The notes under the pieces are model-generated. The model did no database searches. It saw nothing but the letters and a program-made list of their open reading frames with translations, and was not told the origin of the DNA. Of a DNA stretch of 29,104 nt, positions 14,493-20,593 are shown one piece after another. Both the position numbers and the translations under genes were made by a program. This DNA is from a virus, in IMG/VR virus record IMGVR_UViG_3300046777_001363, positions 1 through 29,104 of that record; one strand, 5' to 3'. The stretch's first letter is position 1; each line of letters begins with the position of its first letter.

Positions 14493-15326
14493 TTAGTAAG
14501 CTCTGATAAATCGTGAGCCAAAGGTAGGTGGTGCAAAGAACCCTGGCGGTGCGAAGAACACTGGTGGTGCAAAGAAGCTTGGTGGCGCAAAGAATACTGG
14601 TGGCGCAAAGAAGCTTGGCGGTGCGAAGAACACTGGTGGTGCGAAGAATCCTGGTGGTGCGAAGAATCCTGGTGGTGCGAAGAAGCTTGGTGGGAAGAAC
14701 GGTGGGAAGAACGGTGGCGCAAAGAAGGTAGGCGACAACGTAGTAACCGTATTTGTATTATTGGATGCTGTTGATCTTCCATTAGCATTATCTGCATATA
14801 CGTTATAGTACTGAGATGTACCAGCAGTATCTGCAATTGATACAGACAAGCTGGTTGAGTTTCCAGTCGTTGCATCGTTTCCAACAATATAGTAATTAGT
14901 TATTGCAGTTCCACCATCTGCTGGAGCTGACCATTGAACTGTATTTGCGTTAACTCCAGCTGTTGCAGAAGCGCTTGTTGGAGCGCTTGGAACAGTAGTA
15001 GCCGTAGCAGTTGCAGTATTAGAATCTGTTGAGGTTCCATATGCATCTACTGCTTTCACAGTATAAGAATAAAGTGTTGCTGATGTTAATCCAGTGTTTG
15101 AAAAAGTAACAGTTGGTGCATTAACTGTTGCAATTTCTGTACCCCCTCTAAACACCTTATATGATGTTGGGGCATTTCCTGCTGCTGGGGCTACCCAGGC
15201 TAGGTCTATGCGTCCATCACCGAATGGTCTATTGGCGCCAACATTTGTTGCTGTTAAACCAGTAGGAGGATTTGGACCGATAAAGTTATCTTGAGCTGAT
15301 GCTCTTCTACCTATATTTTTTGACAT
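14493..15326 (-). CDS. Two-FN3 protein with (FFAPPx)n C-terminal tail
   Basis: A 277-residue protein. Residues ~18-110 and ~112-197 are two fibronectin type III domains (PPTGLTATNVG, then DLAWVAPAAG, SYKVFRGG; and PSAPTSASAT, QWSAPADGGT, YYNVYADNANGRS). Residues 201-267 are a Phe/Pro array with ten FFAPP units and two FFPP units, the spacer residue being mostly V, S or G. The last ten residues, TFGSRFIRAY, are identical to those of the 785-residue protein. FN3 domains on phage virions commonly aid surface attachment. The tail has no known function that I can name. AGGAATAGGA precedes the start. It is the last fibre gene before the oxygenase array. Confidence 0.82.
   Translation of the reverse strand: MSKNIGRRASAQDNFIGPNPPTGLTATNVGANRPFGDGRIDLAWVAPAAGNAPTSYKVFRGGTEIATVNAPTVTFSNTGLTSATLYSYTVKAVDAYGTSTDSNTATATATTVPSAPTSASATAGVNANTVQWSAPADGGTAITNYYIVGNDATTGNSTSLSVSIADTAGTSQYYNVYADNANGRSTASNNTNTVTTLSPTFFAPPFFPPFFPPSFFAPPGFFAPPGFFAPPVFFAPPSFFAPPVFFAPPSFFAPPVFFAPPGFFAPPTFGSRFIRAY
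14526..14726 (-). repeat. 18-bp-unit repeat array encoding FFAPPx, degenerate copy
   Basis: In-frame imperfect 18-bp units encode the Phe-Phe-Ala-Pro-Pro-x tail of the FN3 protein. Units differ by synonymous changes (GCA/GCG, CCA/CCG, TTC/TTT) and by the spacer codon (V, S, G). Two units near the upstream end are shortened to FFPP. The degeneracy suggests this array is older than the one at 20631. Confidence 0.9.
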
Positions 15327-15350
15327 ATTATTTTCCTATTCCTTTTCCTG

Positions 15351-17876
15351 TTACGCCTTTAGGTCTCCAGCAAGTAACCATGTGTCTGTTGCGACCTTGG
15401 TTATTGTTGCTGATGAGCTAGTTGTTCTTAACTTTAGTCCTGGAGTTCTCAAAATTGTAACTCCAGCTGCTTCCACAAAGTTTGCATCTGTTCCAGCTGA
15501 CTGGTAGAAGCTTATTGAAGTTCCTACTGGATAAGCTGTAGTTGCATTTGTAGGCACTGTAATTGCATGTGCTCCAGAAACTGGAATCAATTGATCTCTT
15601 AGAGCAAGACCACCTGTTGATAGGTTATATGCTCCAGAAATTGCTGTTCCAATTGTTGTTAGAGAAGGAACACCTTGCTTTGTTTGTGTGCCGTCTGAGA
15701 AGACTACACCAGATGAAGGAGTTACAGTTGTTGCTTCAAATGCACCTACCTTAAGATCATCAAGCGATCCTTGTGTAAAGTCTACTGTTGTTGAAGGCTC
15801 TGTTGTTACACCCTTAAACAACTTCCATTTAGCATCAGATACGTCTCTTACAAGACCCGCATGCTTTGCCGCTCCATCATTGTATCCAACTATAATACCA
15901 AGGTCAACTGTGTTTGCTGCATTTTGGTGAGCAAGTTGAACCATGTTATCTTCAATTGTGATAGATGTTGCTGATGCTGAGAAGTTATTTCCATTTACAG
16001 TTAGGTCACCGTCTACTACTAGGTTGCCATCAACTTCAACATTTCCTGTAAATGTTGCTCCTGCAAGGGAAGCCTTTGCATCAAGTGCTGTCTGTGTAGC
16101 AGTTGATACTGGCTTATTTGCATCTGAAGTATTATCAACATTTGCAAGGCCTACTGAAGACTTTGTAAGTGCTGCTACTGCTGCTGCAACCTTAGAGTCT
16201 GCTGCTGTACCTGCTGCTGTAATTGCATCTGCTTCTGCTGTATCAGCATATTCCTTTGTTGCCAAAAGTGCTGTGTCTGCAATTCCATGTATACCTGTAG
16301 TATCTGATTCGTGGCTTGAAAGAGCTGTTGCAGCTGAAGCAAACTGTGTCTGAATACCTGATGTAACTCCATTTAGATAACCAATTTCAGTTGCGTCAAC
16401 TGAGCCAATTGCTGTTGTTGATGGAAGAACTACTGCTCCAGTGAATGTTGGAGAATCAATTGGTGACTTTGTATCTAAAGCCTCGTCTAATCCAGCAATC
16501 TTTGACATTGCTATTTCTGCTGCCTCAGATATCTTAGCGTCTGTAATTGCTAAGTCTGCAAGCTTTAGGGTAGTTACTGCAGAATCTGCAATTTTGTCAG
16601 TTATTACTGCTGATGCAGCTAACTTTTCAGCAAGCACTGCGCTGTCTATAATCTTTGCTGTGGTTACTGCACCATTTACAATTTTAATTGTGCTAACTGC
16701 ATCATCTGCAATTTTTGCTGTTACAACTGATGAGTCTGCTATTTTTCCTGATGTTACCGCATTCACGGCAATCTTTGCTTCAGTTACAGCTCCGTCTGCT
16801 ATTTTTTCTGTAGCAACTGCAGCGTCTGCAATCTTTGAAGAAACTACTGCATCTGCAGAAAGCTTAAGAGTTCCAACGGAATCGTCAGGAATTCCTTCTA
16901 ATTTTGTGTTAAGCTGTGTTTGAATTGGACCATTTACGCCTGCTAGGTGTTGAATTTCTGGGTTAGTAACCGCTCCAATTCTTGCTGAATCTGCGTATAA
17001 ATGTCCAATCTCTAAATCTTCTTTTGTGTAATTTGTAAAGTCTACTGTTGCGCCAGGCTCAGTTGTTACACCTGCGAACAACTTCCAAATTCCATTATCT
17101 GAAGCATCACGAACAAGACCAGCATGCTGGTATGTTCCATCGTTAAATGCTGTTACGATACCAAGATCTAATACATTGGACTGATTTCCATCACCCATGT
17201 AAATTAGTGGATCTTCATATGAAACGTTTGTTGAGCTTACTGTTGTTGTTGTTCCAGTAACTGTTAGGTTTCCGCTTATATTTACATTGTTTGCAGTTAG
17301 CGTGTCAGCTGAAGTTACATTGTCTGCTGTTACTGTTCCTGCAGAAACTGTTCCTGATGTATTAATGTTTGTTGTTAAAACGTTTAATGGAAGTTGGTCT
17401 TGAGGAACCTTAGCATTTGCATCAAGTGAGGCAACACCGTTCATTACTCCTCTATCAGCCACTTCTATATAATCACCTAAAGAGTTATTTACTCCGCTGA
17501 TTGCTATATCTGTGTATGACTCTGCTGCTGCAATAGCTGCTGCTTCTGCTGCAGATGCTTCTGCTGAAGCAAAAGCCTTTGTAGATATTACGTCTGTATT
17601 TACAGTTATTGTGATGGTGTTTGCTCCATCATCATAAGTTTTTGTTAACCCAGCTCCCATTGAAAGAGCTTGATCAATAGCGTCTTGGGAAATTTCACCA
17701 ATTGCTGCTGTATCTGCTGCGGCATATGAAAGAGCGGTCCATGTAGATGAACCATTACCGAATTTAAACTTATTTGTGTTTGTTTCAACACCCATTTCAC
17801 CTGCAGCTAAAATTGGATTTGCTGAGGTCCATTCAGAGGATGTACCTCTTCGTACTTGGATTCTTACTGTTGACAT
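15351..17876 (-). CDS. Long modular tail fibre with Mtd-like N-terminus
   Basis: An 841-residue fibre. Residues 1-50 (TVRIQVRRGTSSEW, ILAAGEMGVETNTNKFKFG, STWTAL) match the virion-attachment N-terminal domain also seen in major tropism determinant proteins. An Ala-rich helical stretch (~100-125) follows. A ~100-residue beta module with FNDGTYQHAGLVRDAS lies at ~200-300 and recurs at ~615-720. Residues 341-450 are eleven tandem decapeptides of the form DxAVxTxKIA, as in many long tail fibres. Two EI..L.GV..(G/P)IQTQ tail-fibre repeats are present. The C-terminus (~745-841) is a small beta domain. It likely reaches towards the host receptor. Its promoter is an extended -10 with AAAGGGG upstream of the ATG. 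Confidence 0.85.
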   Translation of the reverse strand: MSTVRIQVRRGTSSEWTSANPILAAGEMGVETNTNKFKFGNGSSTWTALSYAAADTAAIGEISQDAIDQALSMGAGLTKTYDDGANTITITVNTDVISTKAFASAEASAAEAAAIAAAESYTDIAISGVNNSLGDYIEVADRGVMNGVASLDANAKVPQDQLPLNVLTTNINTSGTVSAGTVTADNVTSADTLTANNVNISGNLTVTGTTTTVSSTNVSYEDPLIYMGDGNQSNVLDLGIVTAFNDGTYQHAGLVRDASDNGIWKLFAGVTTEPGATVDFTNYTKEDLEIGHLYADSARIGAVTNPEIQHLAGVNGPIQTQLNTKLEGIPDDSVGTLKLSADAVVSSKIADAAVATEKIADGAVTEAKIAVNAVTSGKIADSSVVTAKIADDAVSTIKIVNGAVTTAKIIDSAVLAEKLAASAVITDKIADSAVTTLKLADLAITDAKISEAAEIAMSKIAGLDEALDTKSPIDSPTFTGAVVLPSTTAIGSVDATEIGYLNGVTSGIQTQFASAATALSSHESDTTGIHGIADTALLATKEYADTAEADAITAAGTAADSKVAAAVAALTKSSVGLANVDNTSDANKPVSTATQTALDAKASLAGATFTGNVEVDGNLVVDGDLTVNGNNFSASATSITIEDNMVQLAHQNAANTVDLGIIVGYNDGAAKHAGLVRDVSDAKWKLFKGVTTEPSTTVDFTQGSLDDLKVGAFEATTVTPSSGVVFSDGTQTKQGVPSLTTIGTAISGAYNLSTGGLALRDQLIPVSGAHAITVPTNATTAYPVGTSISFYQSAGTDANFVEAAGVTILRTPGLKLRTTSSSATITKVATDTWLLAGDLKA
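16527..16856 (-). repeat. Eleven tandem 30-bp units coding DxAVxTxKIA
   Basis: Within the 841-residue fibre, eleven consecutive 10-residue units keep A-V at positions 3-4 and K-I/L near positions 8-9. At the DNA level the 30-bp units have diverged, so they are old and maintained by protein structure. Such repeats form extended shafts in trimeric fibres. Confidence 0.85.
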
Positions 17877-17906
17877 TATGCCACCCCTTTAATTTGATCT
17901 ATTGAA

Positions 17907-17915
17907 ATTATAGCA
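17907..17915 (-). promoter_or_regulatory. Extended -10 promoter before the 841-residue fibre
   Basis: TGC-TATAAT on the minus strand, 30 bases before the ATG at 17876. It predicts a leader of about 23 bases containing AAAGGGGTGG as ribosome-binding site. No good -35 is visible. The nine-base motif is identical to the extended -10 downstream of the capsid gene. Confidence 0.6.
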
Positions 17916-17937
17916 TTTAAACCATTAAAACTTAGCA

Positions 17938-18300
17938 TCATGCTACTAATGCTCCTGAATCGAAAGTAACACCAAACTCTGAAGTACTTGGATCCCCACC
18001 AGATATGAACTTATTAGTCCCTGATGGAGTTACTCCGTTTGCCTGAATGATATATGTTGGCTGGCCATCATAATCGATTGCCAATCCTACATCCATAAAT
18101 GAAAGCATTGTAGCTTCATTAGGAATTTCTGAGTATAAAGCGATAGGCTGCCAAGTTCCGTCTATCTGAACCTTGAGCCTATTTGTTGTTGTATCAAAAG
18201 ATATTGGGGCTGACCCTAAAACTATGTCTGTATCAAATGTCGCAGTGCCTGCTACATTTAACCCATTCTTTACTTTAAAATTTTTATTTACTGTTGCCAT
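17938..18300 (-). CDS. Small fibre-associated protein
   Basis: A 120-residue protein whose first ~22 residues (MATVNKNFKVKNGLNVAGT) resemble those of the upstream 440-residue fibre (MATVTKNFRIKSGLIVEGT), implying the same virion docking site. The middle reads FDTTTNRLKVQIDGTWQPIAL, a short W-containing beta motif found in other fibre proteins here. The C-terminal ~50 residues are Gly/Ser/Thr-rich. It may be a truncated fibre or a short adaptor. The nearest purine-rich sequence (AGGGG) is about 14 bases from the ATG, further than usual. Confidence 0.65.
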   Translation of the reverse strand: MATVNKNFKVKNGLNVAGTATFDTDIVLGSAPISFDTTTNRLKVQIDGTWQPIALYSEIPNEATMLSFMDVGLAIDYDGQPTYIIQANGVTPSGTNKFISGGDPSTSEFGVTFDSGALVA

Positions 18301-18365
18301 TTAAGTTCACATATCCCCTAATTGTTTTAGTGGGGTTTTGAAAGGACCCCTTACCTTTTATTTAA

Positions 18366-19688
18366 TTATGAATTAAAGACTGTACCAGCTACAGTAATTG
18401 TTGAATCATTTACTGGATTTACTCTGATTCGGCAATGAGTTGCATCTACATCTGCTGTAATTGTTCCTCTTGAACCATTTGTTCCAACGATTGCATATTC
18501 TGTAATTGCTACGTTGTCAGATGAATCTAGTGTTACTAGAATCTCTGAAATTTCATTATGAGTTCCGTTGTCAATTTTAACCAAGAACTTACCTGATTTA
18601 AATGTTGACTTATTGAACTGGTATGCAGTTACTACTACTGAACCAAGTGATGTTGTTCTTGCTGCCACCTGCTTTGCAACATCATTTATATTAAGATCTG
18701 TAAATGGTGTTGTTCCGTCGAGCATGTCGTCTGTGAGACCGTCTGCATATCCTTCAGCTGCAGTCTGTGCTGCTGCTGCAGATCCTGCTGCATCGTAATT
18801 TGACGCTAGGCCATCTGCGTAGCTCTGTGCTGCAGTCTGTGCTGCTGATGCTGCACCTGCTGCATCGTATGCTGCTGATGTTGCAGAAAGTGCTGCTGTA
18901 TTAAAGTCTGAAATATCTGCTGAATCAAGACCAGTTACAGAGATTGTTGATCCTGTAATGTCAATGTTTGAGCCAGCTGTAAGAGTATCTTGCTTTCCTG
19001 CAGCAACATTTTCAAGATCAGCAATTATGTCTGGATTATTTTCAAGAGCTGTTGCCAATTCCTGGATTGTATCTAGAACTGCTGGGGCTGAACCAACAAG
19101 GTTTGCAACTGCTTGAGTAGCAAATCCTTCGGCTGCAGTCTGTGCTGCTGCTGCAGATCCTGCTGGATCATAGTTAACAGCAAGTCCATCTGCGTAGCTC
19201 TGTGCTGCAGTCTGTGCGTTGCCTGCTGCTGTTGTAGCAAATCCTTCAGCTGCAGTCTGTGCTGCTGCTGCAGATCCTGTTGGATCGTAATTTGACGCTA
19301 GGCCATCTGCGTAGCTCTGTGCTGCAGTCTGTGCTGCTGCTGCAGATCCTGCTGCATCGTAATTTGACGCTAAGCTATTTGAATATGACTGTGCGTCTGC
19401 AAGTGCTTGGTTAGCCTTATTTGTTGCATCTGTTGCTGCGGCTGTTTGGGCTGCTGAAGCAGATCCATATGAATCAAATGTATTTGCATTTACTGTGAGA
19501 TTGCCTGCACCATCAACACTAAATACGCCTGAGTCAACAGACTTTACAAGAGTTGCTCCACCAACAAGGTTGAGAATATAGGCATCTCCACCTGTTTCTG
19601 TAAGTATATTTTGGCCACCGATTGTAGCTGTTGTGCCTTCAACGATAAGACCAGATTTAATTCTAAAGTTTTTTGTTACTGTTGCCAT
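18366..19688 (-). CDS. Ala-rich coiled-coil fibre with C-terminal beta domain
   Basis: A 440-residue fibre. The N-terminal 25 residues share the MATV-KNF docking motif with the next gene. Residues ~70-300 are dominated by copies of a block based on YDAAGSAAAAQTAAQSYADGLASN, predicted to form a trimeric coiled-coil shaft. VLDTIQELATALENNPDI near 205-222 is a motif common in phage fibres. The last ~95 residues (SGKFLVKIDNGTHNEISEI, VAITEYAIVGTNGS) form a beta domain of the type found at the tips of marine phage structural proteins. AGAGGAG precedes the ATG at good spacing. A shaft-plus-tip design points to receptor contact. Confidence 0.8.
   Translation of the reverse strand: MATVTKNFRIKSGLIVEGTTATIGGQNILTETGGDAYILNLVGGATLVKSVDSGVFSVDGAGNLTVNANTFDSYGSASAAQTAAATDATNKANQALADAQSYSNSLASNYDAAGSAAAAQTAAQSYADGLASNYDPTGSAAAAQTAAEGFATTAAGNAQTAAQSYADGLAVNYDPAGSAAAAQTAAEGFATQAVANLVGSAPAVLDTIQELATALENNPDIIADLENVAAGKQDTLTAGSNIDITGSTISVTGLDSADISDFNTAALSATSAAYDAAGAASAAQTAAQSYADGLASNYDAAGSAAAAQTAAEGYADGLTDDMLDGTTPFTDLNINDVAKQVAARTTSLGSVVVTAYQFNKSTFKSGKFLVKIDNGTHNEISEILVTLDSSDNVAITEYAIVGTNGSRGTITADVDATHCRIRVNPVNDSTITVAGTVFNS
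18745..19395 (-). repeat. Near-identical tandem blocks coding the Ala-rich shaft
   Basis: Blocks coding the Ala-rich unit recur at about 18745-18870 and 19125-19390, with long stretches identical or nearly so at DNA level (around GCAGTCTGTGCTGCTGCTGC and CATCTGCGTAGCTCTG). The high identity suggests recent duplication or homogenisation and likely length variation between related phages. Confidence 0.8.
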
Positions 19689-19714
19689 GTTTATGACTCC
19701 TCTTGTTGCTTTTT

Positions 19715-20272
19715 TTATGCCTTAAGTGCTGTTCTTACAAATCTTACTGCGATTTCACCAGAAACAGGGGTGATTCTTAAACTAATTATACCTGAAATTT
19801 CTTCAAAAGTATAAGTAAATAAGCTATTGGTTGTGTTTGAAATGATATTTGATTCTGACACCATGATGTCTGTTCCGTCATGTGAAGCAAGTATCTCGGA
19901 TGTATATACATCGCTGCCTCTTGTAACCTGAAGATTATATCTTACTGTTCTCCATGCATTTTTAGCAAACGAGTCTACATTAGTAGCATTCTCAATTCCA
20001 TATACTGTTAAGTCGTTATTGCCTTCTAGTCCTAATAGTACTACGGTTTCGTCTCCGCTATTGTTTACATCGTTAAGAAGTGTTTCAATTGTTGAGACCT
20101 TGTAAGTTAAAGAGTTTGGATTTTCTGAACCTTCAACTCCAACTTTTATCTGAAGTGCTGAAATGGCATCATTTGCATTTGCATGTTGCTCAGAGTGCGA
20201 AGGAGCAGATAATTGATCTGATCCATTTGGGTTTGTAAATTCGTCTAGATTGTTTGGAAAACTGGTGGCCAT
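19715..20272 (-). CDS. Short tail-fibre or tail-tip protein
   Basis: A 185-residue protein. Residues 1-45 (FPNNLDEFTNPNGSDQLSAPSHSEQHANANDAI) are a widespread phage-fibre opening with conserved P-SHSEQHA-AND, followed by a helix with LQIKVGVEG. The C-terminal ~95 residues (RYNLQVTRGSDVYTSEILASHDG, then ISLRITPVSGEIAVRFVRTAL) resemble the tip domain of the 440-residue fibre downstream. It may be the short first element of a fibre complex. It has its own TATAAT and an AAGGGGG ribosome-binding site. Confidence 0.7.
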   Translation of the reverse strand: MATSFPNNLDEFTNPNGSDQLSAPSHSEQHANANDAISALQIKVGVEGSENPNSLTYKVSTIETLLNDVNNSGDETVVLLGLEGNNDLTVYGIENATNVDSFAKNAWRTVRYNLQVTRGSDVYTSEILASHDGTDIMVSESNIISNTTNSLFTYTFEEISGIISLRITPVSGEIAVRFVRTALKA

Positions 20273-20308
20273 TGGCTACCCCCTTGTGTAAGTCTTGTTA
20301 CTTAGATA

Positions 20309-20314
20309 ATTATA
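20309..20314 (-). promoter_or_regulatory. -10 element before the 185-residue fibre gene
   Basis: TATAAT on the minus strand, 36 bases before the ATG at 20272, with AAGGGGG in the predicted leader. No TG extension and no clear -35 are present, so the call rests on the perfect hexamer in a 71-base intergenic gap. Confidence 0.4.
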
Positions 20315-20343
20315 TCCTACAAAACATTACAATACGCCTAATA

Positions 20344-20580
20344 TTACCATTTATTTAATGGACAAGAAGACAATAAGATCTTTGTTTTTAGTTTCATAAA
20401 GCAACCACACTTCTTGCACTGTGTGGTTAGCCCTATAAACTCTGGACATTTTTTACAGATACTGTATCTTTCTTCTTGAACAGATTCTGAAACAAAATCA
20501 GTGCTTGGGCTTAAAAGATCCCATGGCCTTGTTTCGGCTAGTCTTTTTTTGTGTACTTCTACTGGACTCTCTTCTTCCAT
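20344..20580 (-). CDS. Small zinc-ribbon-like protein
   Basis: A ~78-residue protein. The C-terminal half carries two Cys pairs: CKKCPEF at about residues 42-48 and CKKCGCFMKLKT at about 55-66, with a further Cys near the end (SSCPLNKW). This spacing is typical of a zinc ribbon. Similar short proteins ending in a QCK-CGCFM-type motif occur in marine phages near structural genes. The N-terminal half is charged with RPWDLLSPST. A TTG three bases upstream could also start it. It follows the 785-residue protein by about ten bases. It may act in assembly or regulation, but no target is evident. Confidence 0.7.
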   Translation of the reverse strand: MEEESPVEVHKKRLAETRPWDLLSPSTDFVSESVQEERYSICKKCPEFIGLTTQCKKCGCFMKLKTKILLSSCPLNKW

Positions 20581-20593
20581 CAAATATATTCTA

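Noticed and set aside
14528-14731. Plus-strand Arg/Val-rich repeat frame
   Set aside because: Antisense shadow of the degenerate FFAPPx array in the FN3 gene.
14486-14887. Minus-strand frame rich in His/Ser/Gln repeats overlapping the FN3 gene
   Set aside because: Out-of-frame reading of the same 18-bp repeats. The FN3 frame has clear domains and the conserved tag.
16441-16923. Plus-strand 160-codon Ala/Ser/Thr-rich repeat frame
   Set aside because: Mirror of the DxAVxTxKIA repeats of the 841-residue fibre. No promoter or ribosome-binding site.
18332-18350. GGGGT...ACCCC hairpin between two fibre genes
   Set aside because: Only five base pairs with a nine-base loop and no U-run on the minus strand, so too weak to call as a terminator.
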